A DNA stretch of 6,359 nt from Verrucomicrobia bacterium 12-59-8 (GCA_002279765.1 NCCR01000348.1:1-6359); one strand, 5' to 3'. Shown: positions 1-6,359, counted from the first letter of the stretch. Program-made: numbers and translations. The notes: generated from the sequence alone by a model not told the origin.

Positions 1-419
1 AGGCGGCGCTCACCCTTGTTGAGGAAGCCATACATGACGCTTCGGCGGGCGAGCTTCGAGTAGGTGTCGCACAGGCCGATGGAGTGGCCCATCTCATGGA
101 GGATGGTGGTGAGAAGATCGACGCCAGCGGGGGCCTGAGCGGAGGGCAAAGAGCGGAGAGCGGAGACTCCAGAGCCGGAGAACTCGGAGTCGTCGGCGGG
201 GGTGGGGTCAATGAACCAGCCGTTGCCGCCGGCGTTGGTGTCAACGCGGATGGTCTTGCCTGCAGCCTCTCCGAGATGCCATCCGGGGAGGTCGGCGACG
301 GTGAAGGTGACGTTGTCCAGTGCGGCAATCTGGGCCTCACTCAGGCCGGTGGCGATCCAGCGGGCTCGTGCGGCGGCGACGAGCGCGTCCAGCGCAGATT
401 GGGTGAGCGCGGTGTCAGC
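1..419 (-). other. Metallopeptidase-like domain, HExxHxxGxxD zinc motif
   Basis: C-terminal domain of the giant protein as far as visible. It opens with a predicted helical stretch (ADTALTQSALDALVAAARAR) and then a VADLPGWHLGE segment. Next comes GGNGWFIDPTPADDSEF, and then the motif HEMGHSIGLCD at positions 98-66. The two His and the Asp are the expected zinc ligands and the Glu is the expected catalytic base. A possible Met-turn (SVMYG, Met at 35-33) follows about 20 residues after the first His, which resembles metzincins. The Asp third ligand is as in snapalysin-type peptidases. From memory, this segment ending in GERRL recurs in large bacterial repeat proteins. Whether it cleaves itself, its neighbours or external substrates cannot be told here, and the domain's end is not in the window. 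Confidence 0.7.
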
Positions 420-3400
420 CTGGGGGATGGACGTGGCTGGGGCAGCATCCTGAACGACAGGCAGGCTGCCAGTGTCACTCTTGCCACCGATCACGGAGGA
501 CCGGTCACGTTTCATGGCCTTCCTCACGGTCTCGGTCCAGGCGATGGCACTGTGAACGGAGTCCGGCTCAGCGACGCCGAAGCTTTCCACTTCGGCCGGG
601 GCGAAGAGCAGCGGCAGCGGTGCTGCTCCGGCAGTCTTGTAGGTGCCGCCGCCAGCGATCGTTGCGCTGATGACGCGGCCCGAATCAATGGTATTGCGAC
701 CTGTCAGGTAGTTGATGACCGTCGTCGTATTGGAGGTGTCGGCGCCCAGGCCGCTGAGGAAGAAATTACAAGATGCGGAGAACTGGTGGCGAATGCGGAT
801 CTCATCACCGCCGCCAGGACCGAAGTCGCCCTGGATGACATTGGCCAGCACACCGTCGCCGCCGATGTTGGCGTGGAGTCTGACGTTATCCGGCGTGGGC
901 GAGCTTGAGGCGCCCGATTCGAGACGGATGGCATTGGAGAAGCTGTTGGGCGCGTCGGCAGGTGTCGGCTGACGCAGGAGGTTGCCCTGGATGGTGATGT
1001 TAAGCTCGATGGGGTCGGAGACACTGCCGCCATCACGACCCATCACGAAAATGCCACCGGCATCCAACTGCTGCAGGGTGTTGTTGGTGATCGCGACGGT
1101 GAGGGTGCCGCCATGGGCATTGGCCCCCAGCGCGCCCTTGTCGCCATTGGCGACGATGCGAATGCAATCCTCGTTGTTGATCGTGCCGGTGTTGTCCACT
1201 CCACTGGTGCCAATGGTGTTTTGGGTGATCGTGCCAACCAGGGTGCCCGTGCCGCCGGCATTGATGTTGATGGGGGTGTCAACCGCGCCGTTGATCGAGT
1301 TGTTGGCAATGTTGAAGGTGCCGGAGCCGCTCCACTGGCCGCCGGTCTGGATGACGAGGCTCTGCCCGAGCGCTCCAGGAGCACCGCCAGTAAGGGTGTT
1401 CGCTCCATTGGTGCCGAAGAGGACGTTGAGGACGGCCGAGCCATTGGCCACGGCCTGGAAATGATCCCCAACGTTGGCGGAGATAGCAGAGTTCCTGACC
1501 TCCACTGTCGCCGTCGCGGTGCTGTGCAACTCCACCGCAATGCCGTCATTGCCGGCACCATTGATGGGGGTGTTGTCCATGGTCAGCGTCAAGGTGCCGC
1601 TGGCATTGTAGATGCCCACCGTGTCTTCGAAGCCATTCGTGATGGTGGTGTTGGTAATGGTGGCGGTGCCGGTCAACCCCGTCGTGCCTGCGCGCACGCC
1701 AAAGATCACACTGCCCTCGTCAAATGCGGCGTTGGAGCCATTTTTTCCGGAGGTGGTGTTGATGGTGGAGTTTGCCAAGGTGAAGCCCGCGACGCTCAAC
1801 CCGCGAATCGCGTGATTCCCAAAGTTTTGCAGGATCATCCGGTCCAGTTGGACTCCTGCGGTGTTGTTCAGGTAGATGCCAGTTCCGGTTGTCGGTGCGC
1901 CATCGGTGCCGGTCTTGTTCGCGATCGTTCCGCCGCTGCCTGCCGAACCGGTACCCACCACGCGCAGGCCGCCGCTGGAGCCGGTGGTGTCCAGAATGAT
2001 GCCTGTGGCCGAGCCGCCGTTGGAACTGATGCTGGCAAAGGTCAGGTTGCCAGCGCCAATGGTGGTGTTCGCCACATTGAGCGCGGTGGCCGTCGTGGTG
2101 GTGATCGTGTTGGCCGACCCGGTCACACTCACCGTGCCGCCGCCGGTGGCGGTGAAGGCGGCGTTGTTGTTGGTGGTCAGAGTCAGTCCGCCGGTGAAGT
2201 TGATCGTGGCATTAGTGTTGTTCGTGAGCGAGATGCCGAAGGTCGTGCTGGAGATGGCGCCGCTGAAGGTGACGGTGCCGCCGGTTTTATTCTCGATAGA
2301 CACGGGGTAGAAGCCATTGCCGGAAATGGTGCCGCTGTAGCTGATGGAGGCGGTGCCGCCAGAGGCATAAATCCCGGTGCTGACGGATCCGCTGATGGAG
2401 CCTCCATTCATGACGAGCGAACCCGCCACGTTGATGAGGGCGATGCCCGCCCCGTTGGGGTTGGTGGCGGAAACGGAGGCGAAGGTCGCATTGAGCGTTC
2501 CGCCGTTGAGATTAAGCGCGCTACCGGCGCCAGTGATAATGACATCGCTCGTGACGTTGAGCGTGCCGAAGTCCGTCCCGACGGGAGCGTGGTGGCATTG
2601 ACCACCAGTGCCACGCCCTCGCCAATGAGGGACTGGCCGGGCTCGAGATTGAACTGGCCGTCAAGCGCCCCGGCATCCCGATAGACATAGATCACGTCCG
2701 TGGCGGCATTCGCCAGAGTGGAAATGTCGCCGGGGCTGCCAGAAGGGGTGGCGCTGCGACCATCGCCGGAGGCACCGTTCTTCGCATACCACACACGGCC
2801 GGTCACGGTGAGGGTGACGGTGCCGGTGTCTGTGAGCGTGGCATCGGCGCTGTTACGCAATGAGTACGTAAAGGAGTCGGAGCCGGTGAAGCCGACGGCC
2901 GGCGTGTAGATGAAGGTGCCATCTGCATTCAGGGAGACGCTGCCGCTCCCGGTCGTGGCGATCGTGAGGGGGAAGGAAGCGCCGACGATCTGGAATGAGT
3001 CGGTGATGGCGACGTCGTTTGTCAGGACATTACCAGCAATGGGGATGCCTGCGTCCCCTGCGGGAACGGAAACGCCCACAAAGAGCTGGGTGTTCCCCAC
3101 GGTGGTATAGGCGTCTGGGAAGGCAAGCGGCGAGGCATGGAGCGACCCTGGCACCTGCGTGGCGTTTGCCTCGTCGGCGTTGGTGAAGGCCATGCCCGTG
3201 GCGGTGCTGCCGGTGACCTTGATCGTGTTCGTGTAGGTGATCGTGCTGCCGGGCAGTTTCTTCGTGGCGGCAGCCGTACTGTCCGTCTTGGTGGCGGTGA
3301 CGACCGGAGCCGCCTGGGCCAGCAACGCCGGGGGCTGACCGGCGCAAACAAAAAATGCCGCGGCGAGGACGGCGGCAGGCAGGCGGAGAAGAGAACGCAT
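1..3400 (-). CDS. Giant secreted beta-helix surface protein with C-terminal metallopeptidase-like domain (frameshifted, 3' end outside window)
   Basis: Starts at ATG 3400-3398 and runs off the left edge; about 1,133 residues are visible. Domains in order: Sec signal peptide (MRSLLRLPAAVLAAAFFVCAG, cleavage probably after LLAQA, about residue 29); a DUF11-like beta-sandwich (about 31-100, with PGSTITYTNTIKVTG); a cadherin/Ig-like repeat (about 104-200, with NADGTFIYTPAVGFTGSDSF); a parallel beta-helix rich in Asn, Thr, Gly and Ser (about 205-900, with rungs such as TATITNTTITNGFEDTVGIY); a more charged linker (about 915-995); and a zinc-peptidase-like domain. The frame breaks once at 2583-2585. 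I join the halves because both sides read as the same beta-helix, and the second frame has no stop from 2582 to 1. No Shine-Dalgarno precedes the start. The likely location is the cell surface or outside the cell. Adhesin and matrix-protein roles are both possible; substrate unknown. The fold assignment is strong; calling it one gene is slightly less certain. Confidence 0.85.
2408..2411 (-). other. ATGA stop/start overlap downstream of the frameshift
   Basis: The upstream frame ends at TGA (2410-2408). The first in-frame ATG of the downstream frame is at 2411-2409, so the two overlap as ATGA. If the frameshift is real, termination and re-initiation here could still make the C-terminal part, though without its own signal peptide. 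A gene caller would probably split the locus into 2408-3400 and 1-2411. The overlap may be chance. Confidence 0.55.
2583..2585 (-). other. Frameshift point (apparent single-base loss in a C run of the coding strand)
   Basis: The upstream frame reads cleanly to VVNATTLP (residue about 273) and then turns into an Arg/Ser/Pro-rich string (SGRTSARSTSRAM) that stops at 2408. The other frame, starting at 2582, continues VGTDFGTLNVTSDVIITGAG, in beta-helix style, and stays open for 860 codons to the window edge. Adding one C to the CCC run (GGG on the plus strand) restores a single continuous protein. This is either a sequencing or assembly error or a true mutation. The local sequence is not a canonical slippery heptamer in the right phase, so programmed frameshifting is unlikely. 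Confidence 0.85.
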
Positions 3401-3505
3401 AAGAAACGGAAGTGAACGAAACGAACGGCTATTACGAAAAGGGGAGAGCTGACTCTTGCGTCAACACCAAAGAAAGGCGGTCATCAGGAAAACCAGCAGA
3501 TGAAG

Positions 3506-3528
3506 GCGGATGGTGTAGCAGCATCCGC
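3506..3528 (-). repeat. Inverted repeat in leader region of the giant gene
   Basis: Perfect 7-bp arms GCGGATG / CATCCGC with a 9-nt loop, about 105 nt upstream of the giant gene's start. There is no T-run after it on either strand, so it is not a clear terminator. It could be an mRNA 5'-UTR hairpin or an operator. Confidence 0.4.
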
Positions 3529-3746
3529 TCCCAAAGCAAACGTATCCGAACGATGATGGGAAAAACTTCCGTCACATTGATTAGGAGATACATATAAGTC
3601 TATCGCTTTTTTCGACGAAACCACTGGGCTGTCGATGCCTTGACGCTCATGTGACTGACATCAGGTTCCGGTTGGCTTTCCGATTGGAGCAAATGATGGC
3701 GCCTGCAACCGAACAATGCTGCGGCCATACCCGCGCAATACGACAA

Positions 3747-3769
3747 CCACGCCGCTGACAACGGCGTGG
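3747..3769 (-). terminator. Candidate terminator hairpin after collar operon
   Basis: Perfect 8-bp GC-rich arms CCACGCCG / CGGCGTGG with a 7-nt loop, lying 54-76 nt past the stop of the third collar gene. On the minus strand it is followed by TTGTCGTATT, a weak U-tract. It fits the end of the three-gene transcript, but the poor U-tract makes intrinsic termination uncertain; plain RNA stabilisation is an alternative. Confidence 0.5.
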
Positions 3770-3822
3770 AAATCGGGGAGGGAGGGAATGAGGGAGTTCT
3801 ACCTGGCGGCAGAACGAAGCTT

Positions 3823-4350
3823 CTAGGTGCGGGGCGGGAAGACGCCCTGCAAAGCGATGCAAAAATAGAACGTGAGGTAAGGCTGCATGTTGTTGTGCGG
3901 CTGATCTCCCCCTTGAGGGGCGAGGGCTTCAGGCGCAAGGGACACCACCGGCGGCGGTGACGCATAGGCCAGTCCACTGGCTGATGCGCCAATGGCGCGG
4001 GAAGGATTTCCCACTTGAAGATTCGCGGGATCCTGAGGACTGGCTGCCCGCAGCACGTGGGCATGTGATGGCATCTCACTCTCCAGGAGCGACACCGTCT
4101 CGGAGCCCCCCGTCTCGCCCAGATCGTGCAACGACAAGCCCGGACCCTGGCCGGGATGCATCGGCGCCCGGCCCTGAAGGTCAGGCAGCGCGAAGTTGCT
4201 CTTGCCGTTACCGCCATAGGTCGTTCCGAGGAGCGAAAACAACGCGGTGTTTTGCGAAAGCGGCAGCAACTGGCCATCGCACCACGCCCACCCTTTGGGC
4301 GCGAAGTTAAAGGGGAAAATGCGGATTTCCGCGACGAATGGATCAGCCAT
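3823..4350 (-). CDS. Phage tail collar domain protein (MdpB-like), third of trio
   Basis: 175 aa, full length for the family, and last of the three-gene operon: its ATG lies 6 nt after the TAA of the previous gene. The N-terminal collar domain (about 6-61) carries the signatures FNFAPKGWAWCDGQLLP, LLGTTYGGNGKSNFALPDL and QGR. A HAH motif is at 96-98, followed by a variable Ala/Pro/Ser-rich segment (about 100-145). The C-terminal signature GGDQPHNNMQPYLTFYFC leads to the end, IALQGVFPPRT. Cys24 and Cys164 match the conserved pair in the first paralog. It has no signal peptide. Relatives are phage short-tail-fibre/collar proteins and the cellular COG4675 family of unknown function. They are probably trimeric with receptor-binding-like tips, which is known for the phage proteins and inferred here. 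Confidence 0.93.
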   Translation of the reverse strand: MADPFVAEIRIFPFNFAPKGWAWCDGQLLPLSQNTALFSLLGTTYGGNGKSNFALPDLQGRAPMHPGQGPGLSLHDLGETGGSETVSLLESEMPSHAHVLRAASPQDPANLQVGNPSRAIGASASGLAYASPPPVVSLAPEALAPQGGDQPHNNMQPYLTFYFCIALQGVFPPRT

Positions 4351-4356
4351 AGGAGT

Positions 4357-4860
4357 TTAGGTTGGAGAGGGGTAGATGCCGAAAAGGGAGATGATGAAAT
4401 CCACGCAGAGGTAGGGCTGAAAATTCGTGTGCGGCTGGCTGCCACCCACAGCCATCACCGCCTGGGCGTTCAGATTGACCGACGGCGTGTCTTCAATGTA
4501 CAAGTCAATCGATGACGAGTTGCCCGGGAGTGCCCCCTGCGGCGAGCTTTGCGTCGCCGGCGCGGTTGAAGTCAGGAAGGCGTGCGTATGGGCCGGAATT
4601 TGATTCACCGTCAGGGTGATTTCCTCCGCCCCGCCCGTCTCGGCAAGGATGAAGCCATTGCCCTGATGGAGTGGGATGCGTCCCCGCAGATCAGGCAGCG
4701 CAAAGGTGCTCTGCCCATCGCCGCCATAGGTCGTGCCGATCAGATTAAACAAGGTTTCGTTCTCCGAGATGGGCAAAAGCTGCCCTTCACAAAACATCCA
4801 GCCCGCAGGAGCAAAGTTGCCCGCGAACATGCGAATTTCACCAACGTAAGGTTGTGCCAT
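4357..4860 (-). CDS. Phage tail collar domain protein (MdpB-like), second of trio
   Basis: 167 aa. It starts 12 nt after the first collar gene's stop, with no Shine-Dalgarno (only tctctcaatttt in between). The collar domain has NFAPAGWMFCEGQLLP, LIGTTYGGDGQSTFALPDL and RGR at 59-61. The HTH residue motif is at 91-93. A low-complexity Ser/Thr/Pro-Asn segment (about 97-135) is followed by GGSQPHTNFQP and the end FIISLFGIYPSPT. It is the most divergent copy: the C-terminal Cys is at 152 where the others have Thr, and Ile156 sits where they have Cys. That suggests a subtype with a distinct partner or assembly position. No signal peptide is seen. The function outside phage is not established. Confidence 0.93.
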   Translation of the reverse strand: MAQPYVGEIRMFAGNFAPAGWMFCEGQLLPISENETLFNLIGTTYGGDGQSTFALPDLRGRIPLHQGNGFILAETGGAEEITLTVNQIPAHTHAFLTSTAPATQSSPQGALPGNSSSIDLYIEDTPSVNLNAQAVMAVGGSQPHTNFQPYLCVDFIISLFGIYPSPT

Positions 4861-4872
4861 AAAATTGAGAGA

Positions 4873-5373
4873 TTAGGTGGCTGATGGGAAGATGCCCTGC
4901 AGCGCGATGCAGAAGCTGAGAGTGAGGAATGGCTGCATGTTCAGATGCGCCTGACTTCCCCCGACCTGTGTCACCGACGTGGGAATGAGAGACGTGAGCG
5001 ACGACGCCGCACCTGCATACATGTTGTTCGACGTTGCCAGAAGATTGTTGGTCGGGTTGGACGAAGTTCCCGTGTTGCTCGTGCCCTCCATTACATGCGT
5101 ATGCATCGGCAGCTCCCCGGTGCTCAAGGTGTGCGCCTGCTCCCCGCCCCGCTCTCCGAGCGTGTGGCTCGAACCCACGTGGATCGGCACGCGGCCCCGC
5201 AAATCAGGAAGAGCGAAGTTCACCCGGCCATCGCCACCAAACGTCGTTCCCAGCAGGGAAAACAGCGCCTGGTTCTGATTGATAGGCAAAAGTTGACCAT
5301 TGCACAAGGCCCAGCCTTTCGGCGCGAACACGAATGACATTAGTCGGATTTCGGACAGGAATGGTTCAGCCAT
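4873..5373 (-). CDS. Phage tail collar domain protein (MdpB-like), first of trio
   Basis: 166 aa, promoter-proximal gene of the operon. The collar domain (about 6-61) has FVFAPKGWALCNGQLLP, LLGTTFGGDGRVNFALPDL and RGR at 59-61. The HTH residue motif is at 91-93, followed by an Asn/Ser/Thr-rich variable stretch (about 95-132). The C-terminal signature GGSQAHLNMQPFLTLSFC leads to the end, IALQGIFPSAT. Cys24 and Cys155 are conserved with the third paralog. The start at 5373 is supported by alignment: all three paralogs begin MA-x-P at the same distance from the collar motif. In phage T4 gp12, a His-x-His motif in the receptor-binding region binds a metal ion; a similar role here is inference. 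There is no signal peptide, so any surface delivery would need another route. Confidence 0.94.
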   Translation of the reverse strand: MAEPFLSEIRLMSFVFAPKGWALCNGQLLPINQNQALFSLLGTTFGGDGRVNFALPDLRGRVPIHVGSSHTLGERGGEQAHTLSTGELPMHTHVMEGTSNTGTSSNPTNNLLATSNNMYAGAASSLTSLIPTSVTQVGGSQAHLNMQPFLTLSFCIALQGIFPSAT

Positions 5374-5399
5374 GGTTGGATTTTTAATGGGTTGATCAA

Positions 5400-5426
5400 A
5401 TTATACAAGCAAAAATTTCGACTCAA
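5400..5426 (-). promoter_or_regulatory. Candidate sigma-70-type promoter for collar operon
   Basis: A perfect TATAAT lies at 5405-5400 on the minus strand, with a TTGAGT (4/6 match to TTGACA) at 5426-5421. The spacer is 15 bp, which is short. The -10 box ends 26 nt before the first collar ATG, giving a leader of roughly 20 nt. The surroundings are the most AT-rich of the window. Confidence 0.5.
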
Positions 5427-5559
5427 GTGAAAGATGTATTTAAATCACCCATGCGACTGTAAATCAATCCACTGGAAAGAGATTGTGACGAAAAGCGGTG
5501 GGCGTGTAGCGGAAATGGGGATATGATCACCCCACCCTGTTCGCTTCTTCTCCCCCTCC

Positions 5560-6084
5560 ATGAATTCACCATTCGCCTCCTCTGGCAGCCGTGCAACCAC
5601 CCGGCGAAAACTTCTTGGGATCAGCTCGTTAGGTCTTGCAGGCGGTGTCGCCACCTATCTCGGCTGGACACGATCCAGCGGCGTTCCGCAGCCGGTGCAG
5701 CCAGCCGCCACCCCTTCCCCCAAGACAAAGCCAGTGGCGATGGAAGAGACCCCGCCCCCGGAGCCCGCCGCCCCTGCCCCCACCCTGTTTCAGCGCGAGG
5801 CCTTTCTCCCGCATGTGGACTCCGAGTTCACGCTCATCCATGAAGGGGACGCCACCGCCTCCTGCCGTCTTCTCAGCGTCGGGCCAGAGTCGCGGACTTC
5901 TTCCAGCAAGCAGACCTACAGCTCCTTCTCGCTCCTGTTTGAGGCCCAGCCCACATTCCTCCGCGACGGCGGCCTCTGCCAGGTGGAGCATACCGTCATG
6001 GGCCAGATGCAGTTCTTCCTCTCCCCCGTCGGCAAACCAGGGCGCACAGCCCTGCTCGAAGCAGTCTTCAATCTCGCCGTCTAA
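5560..6084 (+). CDS. Twin-arginine-signal protein with DUF6916-like C-terminal domain
   Basis: 174 aa, divergent from the collar operon. The N-terminus holds a twin-arginine-type signal: TTRRKLLG with Arg15-Arg16, then a hydrophobic run to about residue 36. No good AxA cleavage site follows, so it may stay as a membrane anchor. A Pro/Ala-rich linker (about 42-79) leads to a small beta-rich domain (about 80-174). That domain has FSLLFEAQPTFLRDGGLCQVEH, split by no gap, then MGQMQFFLSPVG and the end LEAVFNLAV. The ending resembles the DUF6916 family, which I recall as a neighbour of tail-collar genes; the function of that family is unknown to me. The ATG at 5560 is chosen because it captures the whole signal; the sequence before it is C/T-rich with no Shine-Dalgarno. 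Probably co-transcribed with the acetyltransferase gene 19 nt downstream. Confidence 0.85.
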   Translation: MNSPFASSGSRATTRRKLLGISSLGLAGGVATYLGWTRSSGVPQPVQPAATPSPKTKPVAMEETPPPEPAAPAPTLFQREAFLPHVDSEFTLIHEGDATASCRLLSVGPESRTSSSKQTYSSFSLLFEAQPTFLRDGGLCQVEHTVMGQMQFFLSPVGKPGRTALLEAVFNLAV

Positions 6085-6103
6085 GCAAACCGCACCGCAT
6101 CCC

Positions 6104-6359
6104 ATGCCTGGCACCATTGCATTGCGCCCCGTCACCCCTGCCGACGAAGCATTTCTCCTCGCCGTGTATGCCTCCACCCGTGCAGAAGAGCTCGCCCTCT
6201 CAGGCTGGACCGATGAGCAAAAAGACCAGTTCTGCCGCATGCAGTTCACAGGCCAGGACGCCCACTACCGGGGCAACTACCCCACCGCGCAGCTCCATGT
6301 CATCCTCAAGGACGGCATTCCCGCCGGACGACTCTACGTGGACCGCTGGGAAAAAGAGA
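6104..6359 (+). CDS. GNAT-family N-acetyltransferase, 5' part (runs off right edge)
   Basis: 85 codons are visible from ATG 6104, 19 nt after the DUF6916-like gene. The start IALRPVTPADEAFLLAVYAS is a typical GNAT beta1-alpha1 opening. It is followed by a helix with GWTDEQKDQF, a segment QFTGQDAHYRGNYPTAQLHV and the strand pair VILKDGIPAGRLYVDRW. The acetyl-CoA-binding motif (Q/RxxGxG/A) would lie beyond the window, so catalytic competence cannot be judged. The family moves an acetyl group from acetyl-CoA to an amine; the substrate here is unknown. Its position in the same transcription unit as a DUF6916-like gene and opposite the collar trio suggests a role linked to those proteins, but that is only context. 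Confidence 0.85.
   Translation, partial: MPGTIALRPVTPADEAFLLAVYASTRAEELALSGWTDEQKDQFCRMQFTGQDAHYRGNYPTAQLHVILKDGIPAGRLYVDRWEKE

Larger units (their letters stand above)
3401..3822. other. Non-coding spacer between collar operon and giant gene
   Basis: This 422-nt stretch separates the stop of the last collar gene from the start of the giant gene. No reading frame here looks like a protein. It holds two perfect inverted repeats, listed separately, and an AT-rich patch at about 3585-3612. It should contain the promoter of the giant gene if that gene is transcribed on its own, but I found no convincing -35/-10 pair. A TTGACG-like hexamer near 3460 has no -10 box at proper spacing. Confidence 0.6.

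Noticed and set aside
84..908. Open plus-strand frame of 274 codons
   Set aside because: Same codon-aligned antisense effect over the metallopeptidase and linker part of the giant gene; no start signal or recognisable fold.
2583..2590. Programmed -1 ribosomal frameshift at the break
   Set aside because: The codons CTC CCG do not form a slippery heptamer in the right phase; a simple base loss explains the break better.
1113..2684. Open plus-strand frame of 523 codons across the giant gene
   Set aside because: It is codon-aligned antisense to the real minus-strand frame; its Gly/Ala/Val/Asp/Arg-rich translation mirrors Thr/Asn/Gly/Ala codons and has no domain signature.
3412..3597. 61-codon plus-strand frame in the spacer
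   Set aside because: Short, no family resemblance, no start signal, and it crosses the inverted repeat at 3506-3528.
3600..4445. Minus-strand frame of 281 codons overlapping the third collar gene
   Set aside because: Its Arg/Pro/Ser-rich translation is a shadow of the collar gene in another frame, and the part beyond the collar stop has no recognisable features.
3823..5373. Prophage remnant
   Set aside because: Only collar-type genes are present; no structural, replication, lysis or integration gene is visible within the window.
5522..5527. TATGAT as a -10 box for the DUF6916-like gene
   Set aside because: No -35-like hexamer at 16-18 bp upstream; the nearest TTGTGA is 33 bp away.
5445..5654. 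69-codon minus-strand frame upstream of the collar operon
   Set aside because: It overlaps the start of the DUF6916-like gene in antisense and has no domain-like sequence; the intergenic region is better explained by promoters.

Overview
The window is GC-rich bacterial DNA with six protein-coding units on two divergent strands. None of the six starts has a Shine-Dalgarno sequence. Together with the gene content (a very large secreted beta-helix protein, a trio of phage-tail-collar paralogs, a twin-arginine DUF6916-like protein), this suggests an environmental bacterium, most likely of the Verrucomicrobiota/PVC type. That placement is inference; no rRNA or marker gene is present.

Minus strand, 3400 down to 1: the 5' part of a giant secreted surface protein. 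It has a Sec signal peptide, a DUF11-like beta-sandwich, a cadherin/Ig-like repeat, a long Asn/Thr/Gly/Ser-rich parallel beta-helix, a linker, and a zinc-metallopeptidase-like domain with an HExxHxxGxxD motif that runs off the left edge. The reading frame is broken once, near 2583-2585, by what looks like one missing base. Downstream the second frame stays open to the edge of the window (860 codons). If the break is real, the two halves overlap as ATGA at 2408-2411.

Positions 3401-3822: non-coding spacer with two perfect inverted repeats. One, just after the collar operon, is a plausible terminator; the other lies in the leader region of the giant gene.

Minus strand, 5373 down to 3823: three tightly packed paralogs (166, 167 and 175 aa; gaps of 12 and 6 nt) of the phage tail collar / microcystin-dependent-protein (MdpB, COG4675) family. 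A good -10 box (TATAAT) lies just upstream of the first.

Plus strand, from 5560: a divergent pair, a twin-arginine-type exported or anchored protein with a DUF6916-like C-terminal domain and, 19 nt later, the N-terminal part of a GNAT-family acetyltransferase that runs off the right edge.

No capsid, terminase, tail-tube, baseplate, integrase or lysis gene is visible, so this does not look like an ordinary prophage fragment. The working idea is a chromosomal surface module: three small collar/fibre-like proteins, a DUF6916 partner, a possible modifying acetyltransferase and a giant secreted beta-helix protein with its own peptidase-like domain. The cooperation between them is inferred only from proximity.
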